This document shows, in pieces, positions 9,990 to 18,760 of a stretch of 64,000 nt of DNA. Origin of the DNA: Norana najaformis (Eukaryota > Annelida > Clitellata > Crassiclitellata > Hormogastridae); assembly GCA_964023275.1 (NCBI GenBank), contig OZ029927.1:17238665-17302664 (forward strand). The letters run 5' to 3'. The position numbers were made by a program, and so were the translations under genes. The notes beneath the pieces were generated by a model. The model was not told where the DNA came from. It worked only from the letters and a program-made list of their open reading frames with translations, and made no database searches. How positions within the stretch are numbered: the first letter of the stretch is position 1; every line of letters begins with the position of its first letter.

Positions 9990-12961
9990 ATACACAAACA
10001 TATATAGACATATACAATACATATATATAATGATAACTTTCAAAGGTCATAGATCCAGCAGATGAAGAAGTGCAGTTCCTTAAGCTAGCCCCAAGAGGCA
10101 GTAAGCCAAAAGTAAAAAAAAATATTTGTGGCTTCAGTCATCATGGCCTCTGCATTTCAGGGCAGATGGCCAACCTTCTCCCTCACTGCCTGATGTTCCC
10201 ACTGACAGCGTACGGTCAATGTACTCATTACAGCTGAGTTTGCTATGGGGGCAAGCGGAGCCGAAATCTCAAAACAAATTTCTGTCCTGGCAGGATTTGA
10301 ACCCCAAAACCCTTCAGCTGACAGTCCAGCATGCTAACCACTACACAATTCTGTACCCCACACCAAATCTAACAAATTCTAATCAAACTGAACAGAACTG
10401 GTTAAAATGCAGATAAGATGCTTGTAGAAAATTGTAGTTCCATTTGCACACACTACAACGCAGCATGTGCCTTCTCAGTGGTTGGGCCCTCCCAGTGGTT
10501 GGGCCTTCCCAGTGGTTGGGCCCTCCCAGTGGTTGGGCCTTCCCAGTGGTTGGGCCCTCCCAGTGGTTGGGCCCTCCCAGTGGTTGGGCCCTCCCAGTGG
10601 TTGGGCCCTCCCAGTGGTTGGGCCCTCCCAGTGGTTGGGCCCTCCCAGTGGAATGGCCTGCCTCTTAATCTACGTGTCCTTCTAATAAGCGATGCCAGAC
10701 ACACTTTTCATCAACAGTTTGAAACTGTTCTCTTTCGCCGGAGCATGGCTGGAAGCACCTCTGGGAACAATACTTGAAGGGCGCTACATATATGTTCTGA
10801 ATGAATGAATGACTACATACAAGGTTTGGCGAATGTTTGTAAGTTGACGAGATAATCTGTGCAAGCGACATCGGTGACTGGCAGGGAATGGACTTTGCTC
10901 CAAACCTCTCGCAAATGTTTGGCTAAAAAGATCAAAATTATAATTAGCTAAGTGGTAAAGAAGATCAGATCATAATCGTATTCAATGAGTTTCATTTCTG
11001 CAAAATAACATTTAGTTCTGTTTAGAGTTTCATCGGCAATCAGCAGAGACAGAATTTCCAACACTGTCCCTCACTTCTGAATTTGGTTAAATTGCGGAAG
11101 GGCTCCTCTGCACCAGTCACCACTCCGATGCAAAGCCTTTCAAGCTGTCAGATAACTACTGATCTATCAAAAGTAAAATTTCTCAAACTAAATTCCTTGG
11201 AATTAATAAACCAGAACGCACACAAAATAGAACATACACAGTTCTTAACATTTTCCAGGCTAAATAATTTTTAAAATCAGGGCTATTGCTGAGTATTACC
11301 CCTACAAGTCGACATTTGTCAACAACCACCTTCAACTCCTAAAGTCAACTTTTGTTGACAACAGCCTCGAAAGTGTTAATAAGTAAACTACATTGTTGTC
11401 TTCTACGTTTTACTGTACAAATCTGCAACAATTTCCTGCACATGTATGAACTTGCAACACGTACATGACCAAAGTCAACAAGACCATATAGATCAGTGCT
11501 ATATTTCATCAAAGTGGTATGTTTCCAGTCTCAATCTTTAACCCTCTGGCATCAAGCCGAGCTAACTCAACTGTTCATAAGACTACTACACATAGCATAA
11601 GCAAAGCTGCCACACAGGCATACATCAAATACAGGTGAGCCAGGAAGCAGTTGCAAAGCTTAATGTTCCAACAAAAACGATGTTATTAACGAAACAATGG
11701 AAAATTACTGATAAAAAATTGAACAATAATGATTCAAGACAGCTAATGACTGCAGCTACCTTGCTGAAAGCAAATGATACTTAAGAGCTAATGGAAAGCC
11801 GTCTCTTTAATTACAACATCCACAACGAAGATGCAACAGCTACAAAAACTGTACGCAGTAGCTGATGTGTATAGGATCAATGCACAGATTTTAAGTGATG
11901 GACTGCAATGGTCCACTGTACTGATATCATCATCATCATCAGTCACCATGGGTTCAGCGCCCGTAGGTGCTTGATGCGCGCTTCACTATTTCCGTCCAAA
12001 TGTCTCTATCTTGTGCCAGGTGGCTTAGTTGTTGTAAGGAATTATTACTGTACTAATATGCTTCAGAATATTTACAGATTTGCATTTCTTTTTCAGTTGT
12101 TTTTAAACATCGATATTGCATCAGTCCATGGAAAAATGGATCCTCCCTGACAAATCATCGCACCTTTGTGGTGGTTGGTGGCTGGGCCCTCTACGTGGAA
12201 TGGCCTCCCTCTTAATCTGCATGTCCTTCTGGCGAGAGATGCTAGATACTCTTTTCACCAACAGTTAAAAACTGTTTTCTTTCGCTGGAGCTGGGCTGGG
12301 AGCACCTCTGGGTATATTACGTGAAGGGGTGCTATATATAGCTCTGAATGAATAAATGAATGAAAGAATGAATGAATGAATTAGTGTCAACTGTTCAGGT
12401 CCCACTGTCCAATAGAAGTTCTTAAGTTCTTTGTTCAGTGTGGTTACAGGTGTTGCCTTTGAAATATGCCAGAACTTCTTTAAAACATTCACAGTTATGA
12501 CACAAATTCTGACACGAAATGGTTAAGAAAACAGACTACACCATGTTTAAATCAGTTCTAGAGTGCAACCTCATATAAACACATGATTTTATACAGATCA
12601 TCTTAGTTATGAAGGTGTCCTTAACCAAATAAACTGTAGGTCATGGCTTATTTTCGAGCTCCGAATCTCAGGCTAGCATGGTCTCTAAGCGGGACCTTAA
12701 ACAGCGTGGCGCCCATTCAAATGGGTAGCGGTGGTGAAGGATCTCGCCCAATTAATTCATTCAAAAACGAACATGGTCGAGGCCATACGGTCGCTAAAGA
12801 AAAAGGTGTACATTTACATTTACAGTACGCAAATAAAGTGCTAGTATACGCAGAACAGAAATACAAGGAACTGGATCAGATACCTCAGTCTCGACAGAAC
12901 TCTGTGAGCTCGACCTGCTGCTGCTCTTTCGCTTTACAGAAAGTCTTTCAGTAAGTGCCAT
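3228..12961 (-). CDS. MDM2: MDM2-type RING E3 ubiquitin ligase, nine coding exons, 594 aa
   Basis: Ubiquitin ligase of the MDM2/MDM4 family, the p53 regulator, acting in nucleus and cytosol. Coding exons on minus: 12961-12884, 9844-9749, 9070-8937, 7804-7699, 7443-7182, 6703-6549, 5918-5718, 4922-4821, 3878-3228. All have GT-AG borders and matching phases, 1785 nt in total. Domains: SWIB/p53-binding fold at about residues 27-115 (LLKTVGAKGERF, CFYLKEYIKQRQLYD, HVVYCRGDPLGDVF); Asp/Glu-rich acidic region at about 278-378; RanBP2-type zinc finger with Cys383, 386, 397 and 400; C-terminal RING at 541-594 (CIICLSEP, CPVCRRPIQ) ending in the same tail length as human MDM2. Start ATG 12961 has a good Kozak context (A at -3, G at +4); an acceptor-like CAG just before it suggests a 5'UTR intron. 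Longer than human MDM2 (491 aa). Several p53-pocket residues differ (see findings). Confidence 0.93.
3879..3985 (-). repeat. Triplicated segment at the 3' splice site of the RING exon
   Basis: On minus, three imperfect copies of a segment containing GTTANGTTTGTNNGCA abut the acceptor TTTGTCGCAG of the last MDM2-type exon. Only the copy next to the exon keeps the AG needed for splicing. Confidence 0.6.
4555..4690 (-). repeat. tRNA-related SINE copy in MDM2-type intron
   Basis: Read on minus it has GCTTGGCTTG, then ACAGGTTTGAGAC (box B-like), then a body ending in TGGTGGCGCTTAATAAATGC. Copies of the same family lie at 39640-39810 (plus) and 49835-49985 (minus). Confidence 0.6.
4950..5700. other. 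MDM2-type intron, no recognised feature
   Basis: Intron between the two acidic-region exons. AT-rich single-copy-looking DNA. I see no gene, RNA or clear repeat structure. Confidence 0.4.
6283..6430. repeat. Dispersed repeat copy, partner at 53400-53530
   Basis: The segment with CCATTGGTAGCTCAATGGCC, GAAATGGATGCCTCC and ATTAGGGACATGG is paralleled at 53400-53530 (CCATTACCAGCCCAAAGGCC, GAAATGAGCGCCTCC, CTAGGGACATGG). Neither copy codes for a recognisable protein. Lies in an MDM2-type intron. Confidence 0.5.
8217..8860 (-). mobile_element. 5'-truncated non-LTR retrotransposon, RTE-like 3' end
   Basis: A 208-codon open stretch on minus (8854-8228) matches the conserved C-terminal end of LINE endonuclease/reverse-transcriptase polyproteins: VIPVIIYGCESWSITRAMEK, RRMKWAGHVLRMEENR, and GKRAVGRPKRRWIDCLEEDL. 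It is the tail beyond the polymerase core; endonuclease and most of the polymerase are missing, as in normal 5' truncation. The 3' end runs into (CATGA)n near 8217-8232, a short-repeat tail as seen in RTE-clade elements. Lies in the intron between MDM2-type exons 8937 and 7804. The ORF is intact, so the insertion may be fairly young. Clade assignment (RTE versus Jockey/CR1) is inference. Confidence 0.82.
9907..9987. repeat. (AT)n microsatellite, about 40 units
   Basis: Near-perfect AT dinucleotide run in the large first introns of the MDM2-type gene, close to its second coding exon. Confidence 0.97.
10120..10350 (-). mobile_element. tRNA-derived SINE
   Basis: On minus: TAGTGGTTAGCATGCTGG (box A-like), then GGGGTTCAAATCCTGCC (box B), followed by about 160 bp of body. 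The spacing between the boxes is tRNA-like. It does not fold as an intact tRNA I can name, so SINE rather than tRNA gene. Confidence 0.7.
10471..10652. repeat. 17-bp tandem array, about 10.5 copies
   Basis: Unit CCCTCCCAGTGGTTGGG, nearly perfect. Because 17 is not a multiple of three and the unit has no stops, all three plus frames and at least one minus frame stay open; those ORFs are artefacts. The array abuts the LINE 3' fragment at 10650-10815, whose own sequence (CCCTCCCAGTGGAATGGCCT) resembles the unit. Confidence 0.96.
10640..10815 (+). mobile_element. LINE 3' end fragment (CR1/L2-like) with (ATGA)n tail
   Basis: Encodes a WNGLPLNLRVLL-type peptide followed by HTFHQQFETVLF, the typical last segment of CR1/L2-group LINE ORF2. 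Ends GGGCGCTACATATATGTTCTG and then ATGAATGAATGA. A second copy with the same body and tail is at 12165-12375. Confidence 0.7.
10820..12160. other. MDM2-type intron, mostly unassigned
   Basis: Large intron between coding exons 1 and 2. Short ORFs only, none with family features. A (ATC)n run of a few units is at about 11928-11942. Confidence 0.4.
12165..12375 (+). mobile_element. LINE 3' end fragment, second copy of the 10640 family
   Basis: Shares GTGGAATGGCCTCCCTCTTA, CATGTCCTTCTGGCGAGAG and GGGTGCTATATATAGCTCTG with the copy at 10640-10815. Ends in a longer degenerate (GAAT)n tail, 12345-12382. Confidence 0.7.
12630..12860 (+). repeat. Dispersed repeat R2
   Basis: Copy of a family with the hallmark GCGTGGCGCCCATTCAAA, then GGGTAGCGGTGGTGAAGGAT, then GTCGAGGCCATACGGTCGCT. 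Other copies: about 29815-29915, 30495-30615, 30660-30700, 26355-26440, 45700-45810 and 61255-61375. Nature (SINE or LINE tail) not resolved. Ends about 25 bp from MDM2-type coding exon 1. Confidence 0.7.
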
Positions 12962-14430
12962 TCTGAAAATGGTAACAAGTTAAACCATAATACACCTCCT
13001 AAGTTTAAAGGCTCTTTTAAGTATCCATCATCCCCACGTCATTCATAGAAAGACTGACACCATTTATTAACTGTTGCACATATAGTTGTATAGACAGCAC
13101 ATGTGTTGCCATGGGCCTTAATTACATGTAAGTGAATGCATATATGTAATATTTATCAAACCCTCCTGGTATACTGTGTTAATAATGCCTCAAGAGCTCT
13201 TTAAAGTCAGCGACGGTACCTTATTCACAGACATAGCTTTCTGACCATACTGTAGCTAGAGAGATGGCTTCACGCATGCATGGATTGTTTGATGGATGGA
13301 TAATGAACGGATGGGTAAGTGAACGGACTGATGGATGGAGAGGTATAGATGGATGGATTCATGGATGGGCAGATGGATGAATGGTTGGATGGATGGATGT
13401 ACGAACAACTAAATAGAGGGATGGATGGACCGATGTACAACTGGGCGGCAGCATGGCTGCAGATTTACTAGAGTTATCATAAACAAATAAGAAATTGAAC
13501 CAACGTATGTGTTTATTATGATAGCGATCTGATCAGCTGTTATAAATATTATTATTTAAAACTCGCACAGAATGGCGCTATAAAATCTGTTTCAACTATA
13601 AGCACTGGCTGCAGCAACTAACATTGCCAGTGAACAAACTGACCTCAAACGATGTCCGAATTTAGGCGACAAAGTAATCACTCGGCATTTGAAGTTATTA
13701 AATCTTGCAGAATAATACAATCACAAGAGCGGAAATATATGCAAACTGTTCATTTTTGTCGACGATTACGACCGACAGATGAACACAATACACGGGCTTC
13801 CGTGTGTGAGCGCGCCATTGCCAGTCAAATAATCCGCTCCAGAAAGTAGTGCACACTTCAAAACACTTCTAAGAACTAGCTACTCGGTTTTTGCAAAATT
13901 AAAATTGCAAATATGCTACACCGTTTTTATTCAGATCATCTCTAAGTATACCTTAAGAGGTAATATTCAGATTTTGATTTGAGTTATTTATATCGACAAT
14001 ATCAATGCGCTGAGGGTTGCAGCTGGCGAAACATGTTCGGGCACGAAAGTCATTAACTGGCCAGAGTGACGTGTTTCCTTCCTTCCTTCCGTTCACCCAT
14101 ACATCCACCCATCGAATAATGGAGTTTGGTCTAAAGTGGCGCGTGATTAACGTGTTCCCAGAGCGGCGAGGATCTAATTAAGTCGGTCCATCTGTAAATG
14201 GAACTGGCAAACAAAGCTCTTTGTTCAGAGTAATGTCCCTGCAGCCTCTGATAACAATGCGGACTTAAGCGACAATGCCAGGTCGTAAGTCATTGTGTAT
14301 TCGATTGTACTGAACAGCGGCACAGCTTTTACTAATAACCGGTTGAAAACAAAACTCCACAGTGATATCTTCAATAATCTCTTGCGGAACCCAAGAGGCC
14401 GATCCCCAAAGACCGCGAAATCACAGTGGT
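12962..14430. other. Intergenic between the divergent MDM2-type and SAMD8 genes, left part
   Basis: Presumed 5' region of the MDM2-type gene on minus. No TATA box or other promoter element I would defend. Contains the GATG-rich stretch listed below. Confidence 0.4.
13268..13440. repeat. Degenerate (GGAT)n stretch
   Basis: Imperfect GGATGGAT/GAATGG runs over about 170 bp, upstream of the MDM2-type gene. Confidence 0.85.
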
Positions 14431-14439
14431 AGTGTAGGG

Positions 14440-15075
14440 CTAATTTTAAGAGTCTGGAATAAACTTCTGTCAGAATACGACAGTTCTGGCCTATCTTACC
14501 CCTCCTCGGAACTCTGCAACACTTCTCCCCTTGCAATTTCTGCGCAGGTCTTTCATTCAAAACTGAAACATTCTTCTTCTACAATTCCTATCTTGACTCT
14601 TCCACTTCCTCTTATCTATCTTGCCCAGGGTCGTCTTATCCAGTAGGCACAGTAGGCATTGTGCCTAGGGCCTACGAACTTTATAGGGGCCAACGAAAGT
14701 CAAATATGAGATAATGAAAAAAATATTGATTGACCCGAAAATAGAAAAGGAAATACAAATTTAATAACCTTAAAGTTTGTACTGAAATAGTTTAAGTTAA
14801 GCTGTGCTACATTATGTTAACTTTGCGGCTCTTTGCATTAGCAAAATCACATATAGTGTCATCAAATGTCATTTCCCGCATTAAGTCGTTTTCAATTGAA
14901 AGTAGTGCAAGGGAAGATAGACGTCAAGAAATAATGCGAATGTGTTTAGCTCTAATGCGGAGTTGACAGTTGGGGCCTACGAATGCGAGAGTGCCTAGGG
15001 CCTACGACGACCTTAAAACGGCCCTGATCTTGCCGCTTCAGTTTGAAGCACCATCTCCCGTGGCATTATGGCTGT
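14440..15075 (+). repeat. Dispersed LINE-tail repeat R1, interrupted by a hAT element
   Basis: Left part 14440-14625 and right part 15027-15075 together match other R1 copies (CTTCCTCTTATCT then TTCAGTTT then CACCATC). The related copy at 57470-57700 has CTTATCTCTCTTCTATCTTC directly joined to AGTTTCAAACACCATCC, i.e. no insertion. The left part carries a frame with RVWNKLLSEY and FHSKLKHSS, like LINE ORF2 ends. Confidence 0.6.
14626..15026 (-). mobile_element. 401-bp non-autonomous hAT element with 8-bp TSD
   Basis: Ends: left CAGGGTCGTCTTATCC, right (reverse complement) CAGGGCCGTTTTAAGG. Flanked by perfect 8-bp target duplications ATCTTGCC at 14618-14625 and 15027-15034, the hAT hallmark. 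Inside, on minus, a fragment ending at a TAG at 14809-14807 reads LSSLALLSIENDLMREMTFD and then ICDFANAKSRKVN, the C-terminal dimerisation region of hAT transposases. The rest of the transposase is deleted. A direct subterminal repeat GTGCCTAGGGCCTACGA occurs near both ends. Confidence 0.92.
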
Positions 15076-15079
15076 CTGC

Positions 15080-15240
15080 ATATCTGATCCTTCCTCTTCC
15101 CTTTTTCTCATTTTCATGTTCGATTCCAAACACCGTCCACCGTAGCCGTCCGACTGTCTGCTTGCCTGGTTCTTTGGTTCTTGACCTGGAACTGAACCTT
15201 ATTTTGACCTGTGGTAGGCCTTGTAGGCCAAGTGCTAATC
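15080..15240 (+). repeat. Dispersed LINE-tail repeat R1 (truncated)
   Basis: Shares CCTTCCTCTTCCCTTT, CCGTAGCCGTCCGACTGTCT and TCTTGACCTGGAACTGAACC with the copies at 17265, 30385, 37405, 57470 and 61420. Confidence 0.7.
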
Positions 15241-15254
15241 TTTAATTTAACACA

Positions 15255-15350
15255 GGATTATCGTAATCTCAAGATTTTTACAGCGCCCGGAGAAAGCTAA
15301 TTCGCGCGAATCAGCTTATTCACAGGCGCTCTGTCAAAACAAAATCGATA
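15255..15350 (-). repeat. R1 3' end, minus orientation
   Basis: Minus strand reads GATTTTGTTTTGACAGAGCG, then AATAAGCTGATTCGCG, GCGCTGTAAAAATCTTGAGA and a GATTACGATAAT tail, the R1 terminus. A second minus-orientation end is at about 15500-15600. Confidence 0.65.
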
Positions 15351-15754
15351 GGCAGATGAGGTAAGGTGCCGTTCAAAGTCAAGATCATGTGGACAGTCAG
15401 ACGGTTACGGTTGACAGTGTTTAGAACTGGAGCGCGAGAGAGCTAAAGGAAAGAGCAGGAATCAGGAAAGGATTTGTGGAAGAGCAGTGTTATGATCGCA
15501 ATCGTATTCTACGGATTTCTTCAGCTTAACGCCCAAAAAGTTAAGTCGTAGGGAACCAGTTTATTCACGGGCGCTTAGTTAATTTAAACACAAATTCACT
15601 GATGCAGACAAGGTTCGGTTCGGTTCCGAGTCGAAATCCAAAGGTCAGACAAGTAGACAGAATAGGCCACGGTCTATGGAATTACTGGAATTGGAACGGC
15701 GTAAAAGACACAGAAAATCGGAGGTATCAAATTAAGACTGGGTCTAATCATCAG

Positions 15755-15789
15755 CATCGTCGTCGTCGTCGTTATCGTCGTCGTCGTCG

Positions 15790-15848
<59 letters not shown>
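15755..15848. repeat. (CGT)n/(CAT)n trinucleotide tract
   Basis: A run of CGT/CGTT triplets followed by about 22 CAT triplets. The polyhistidine ORF across it is spurious. Confidence 0.95.
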
Positions 15849-16429
15849 TGTGGAGCGTTGCCGTTGCCATAACCTGTAGCCAGGCGTCTCTATTCTGTGC
15901 TCGTTTCCAGGTGGTATGTAACCCGAAGTTCATTGGGCGCAGGTCAGCTTCCACTGTTGGATCTACACCCATTCATAAAATGATCATAAAGCTGCCTAAC
16001 TAAACAGTCTATCATTCGCGGTTTCGTCGGGTGTACATAGGCCTACGTAGGGTCAAGCCTATGCTGTCCAAAAATCAAGAGGGCCGTGGTCTACTACACT
16101 TGTAAGCCCATTCATAAATTTAGTAAACCGGCGGACGTTCACGGACTACTTTCGACAAAGCACACACGAATGCACCACAGCGGAAACGGAAATCTCCACT
16201 TGAGACGCTCAACGTTAACTTAAGGGTCTGCAAACAGATTCTAATCCAGTTCTGATTGGCTGAGTAATCCGATAATGTTCTAGAAGGTCTTTTCGTCGCA
16301 GGTCCTCTGTAGGACATCTGAGTGTCATTCAAATACAACGTCAGCTGCATAGGATACCATCGTCACGTGACACGTCTTAACAGACGACGCCCCATAACAT
16401 GCTATACAGCCATTCCGCCCGTCTACTTC

Positions 16430-16525
16430 AGGGAGGGTGGCACGGTTGCCGAGGGGATAAAGCGCCTTGTCGGCTCTGCACCCGACGACGAGGGTTCGAA
16501 TCCCGGCCCGTCATGTGCAATTCAT
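16430..16525 (+). mobile_element. tRNA-like SINE head
   Basis: GGCACGGTTGCCGAGGGGAT (box A region) followed at tRNA-like spacing by GGGTTCGAATCCCGGCCC (box B), then GTCATGTGCAATTC. A sister head with the same downstream GTCATGCAAAATC is at 45515-45605. Most likely a SINE, not a functional tRNA: no complete acceptor stem is evident. Confidence 0.65.
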
Positions 16526-16621
16526 AAAGGTTCATAACGGACGTTCGCAAAAATGGCCTACTTTGGACCAATCCTTCCCATTGTCCGCATTTGGCATTTC
16601 CCTCCCCAATCCTACCTTATT

Positions 16622-16775
16622 CAACTTGCTTATCCACCGTAGGCTGCCTCTCTGTCCTATGGACTGACCTTCTGGATATTGACCTGATTGTGGCTTGGCA
16701 TTGGTGCGCCATCGGTTGATGCCTTGTGCATTAGACACTGGCGCATTAGAAGTTTCTAATTATTATTAGGCCTAT
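16622..16775 (+). mobile_element. Retroelement 3' tail (family R3) with (ATT)n end
   Basis: Shared tail: GACCTTCTGGATATTGACCT, CATCGGTTGATGCCTTGTGC, ATTAGACACTGGCGCATTAG and a run of ATT. Other copies at 21180-21425, 26635-26765 (plus) and 24685-24775 (minus). Such a tail is probably shared between a LINE and its SINEs (inference). Confidence 0.7.
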
Positions 16776-16984
16776 TCCTTTTCCGAACGTCCGCACTCCA
16801 ACGAAATTCTAGAGCCTAGATTATGCTACCGCCACAACCCTGTTGATCTTTCAGGGCTAACTGTGCCACGAGGTCGGATAACTTCTTAAGGTCGCGTCCG
16901 TCAAACAACTTAACTTAGATCCAACTGAAAGCTGACTGAAGTTGATGTCTAAGGCACAAGCTGTACTGAAATAACTGTATGCAT

Positions 16985-17151
16985 CAATGTCGTAGCTAGC
17001 CTTCCGAGGGCCCTTGTGCAAACTGAACTTTGGCAATTTTGCATTACGTAATTGAGCAATCGGGCCTTGGCCCCTTGGGGGCCCAGGCGGCCCCTGGCCT
17101 CGTGGGCCCTTGTGCTTTGCACAACCTGCACAACATATTGTTACGCCCCTG
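16985..17151. mobile_element. 167-bp non-autonomous hAT-like element with 8-bp TSD
   Basis: Left end CAATGTCGTAGC, right end (reverse complement) CAGGGGCGTAAC, 9 of 12 matching. Flanked by perfect 8-bp duplications GTATGCAT at 16977-16984 and 17152-17159. GC-rich inside (runs of GGGCCC and GGCCCC). No coding capacity. Confidence 0.85.
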
Positions 17152-17264
17152 GTATGCATGAAATTTAGACGCGGACGTCCACGCTGGGCAATCCTGTCCC
17201 CTTGTCCGCATTTGGATGATCCCTTCCTCCTCTTTGCAGACGTCCTTACACTTCTCTTCCACAA

Positions 17265-17485
17265 ATCCTCTCCTGATTCTTCCTCTTCCCTTTATTTGCT
17301 TTACTGCTTCAATTCGAAACGCTCTCCACCGCAGCGGTCTGCTTGCCTGACTCTTGAATCTTGACCCAGAAACAATTCTGACCCTTTCGGCCTCTAGATT
17401 TTGTTTTGACTGGGCACCTGTGAATGAGCTGGTTCCCGAGACGTAGCTTTCGTTGGGTGCTGTGGAAATCTCGAATTTATGAATA
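17265..17485 (+). repeat. Dispersed LINE-tail repeat R1
   Basis: Contains GATTCTTCCTCTTCCCTTTA, CTGACTCTTGAATCTTGACC, TTTTGTTTTGACTGGGCACC and the end GACGTAGCTTTCGTTGGGTG before ATCTCGAATTTATGAATACG. Confidence 0.75.
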
Positions 17486-17499
17486 CGATAATGGTCGAC

Positions 17500-18760
17500 C
17501 CCATCAACTGTATTGTCGAACTGTGTCTTCTGGGAATCCTCCCGTGGCTTTTAGACAGGGATCACCATGGAATTTGCACACCGATTTTGCGTAGCGACTG
17601 ATGCATTGAGCATTAATAAAGTGGCACTACAGATAATTCTTAGATTGTTCTTAGGGCCTAATAGATTATTACGACTGCATCGCACAAACATGACAGAAGA
17701 GGCTGAGAAAAGCGTGCCGTCGTGTTTTACCAGCGCATTTAGCGGTATTCTTGGTAAAAGAATACACAAATACGGTATTTACTGGCGCTAAAAACGTTTT
17801 TTACAAAAAACGCCTAGTGTGTTTATACGAAGTTTACAGATAAGACGTTTACAAATCAAAGTACGAAAATGATGTCACGATTAGAGAGCTGGCTTACTTA
17901 CGAGCGCTAGAGAACCAGCGTAGAAATTGACGCCGCATGTAATGCTAATGTTTATTCATATGTGGACAGAAGTTGGTGTTTTTGTCAAATGATGGACTAA
18001 ATTTCGTCGATGTCTACTGAGATAGGAATCTTAAGTGAATTACGAGAGATGTAATATTTTTTGATAAGTTCTCAGTGAACTTTTATTATTGGAGTATTCC
18101 GATTTCCAGAAGGTTTCGTACGCATTCGATAGTGACACATGTTGAATAGTGCGACTAATTAATTATTAATTTCATTTAATTACCGGCAAGCCTTTTTTAC
18201 TGCACATGACTGTGATTCAGTCGTACCCAAACTAGTACGCGGTTGTGGTTGTGGCGCGAATTACCTTTGACTTAGTACTGCACGTGCCAACTTTTTACAG
18301 GGGACCTAGTTACGGGTCCGGATTTACCCTCCCTCACCGAATCGCTGTTTGAATCTTCATAAAATATCGGGTCCGTGTGATTGAAAACAGACAAGCGTTT
18401 CTCCTTTCATTTGCCTCTTCTGTGTGATCAACAGTTCAGCTGGTGTAGTTTGCACATACTTTTAACAGGATCTCAATCTTATTCGCCTTTGAAACTTCAA
18501 TGCATTTAGCCGTTACTAAATTTAAAACACTGGGATAAAAAACAGGAATGCAATTAAAACAACTGGTTCAAAGTAGTAAGAAATCTTAGCGAACAAACTG
18601 TAGAACTACAGAAGTTAGTTATTGCATCAGCTAAGGAGTAACCTATTTACAGTTGCCTAGAAATGTATACAGTGAGTTTTGCAACATAGAGAGACACTCC
18701 ATTTGTTCTTGTAAATTTTTCATTGTTGAAAGCATTTGGCTGTTTTCCTTATAGCGAACA
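17500..18760. other. Upstream region of SAMD8
   Basis: No repeat family, RNA or ORF I can support. Probably holds promoter and 5'UTR of SAMD8; no TATA or initiator motif is clear. Confidence 0.35.

Larger units (their letters stand above)
16516..17255. mobile_element. TIR-type repeat related to 23838-24228, split by two insertions
   Basis: Segments 16516-16620, about 16780-16984 and about 17152-17255 align in order with the single element at 23838-24228: GTCCGCATTTGGCATTTCCC with CTCCACATTTGGCATAACCC, GTCTAAGGCACAAGCTGTAC with GTTTAAGGCACAGGCTGTAT, and TTTGCAGACGTCCTTA with TTTGAGACGTCCTTTA. The gaps correspond to a tail-bearing retroelement fragment (about 16622-16775) and a 167-bp hAT element (16985-17151). 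Confidence 0.6.

Noticed and set aside
10418..10777. ORFs rich in GPSQWLGPPSGWALP-type repeats
   Set aside because: Produced by the stop-free 17-bp tandem repeat; open in several frames on both strands.
16430..16510. Possible tRNA gene
   Set aside because: Boxes A and B are present but paired acceptor and anticodon stems are not convincing, and a sister copy is at 45515; better explained as SINE heads.
16857..17264. 135-codon minus ORF
   Set aside because: Spans the 167-bp hAT element and the TIR repeat; no family signature and the frame depends on the insertion.
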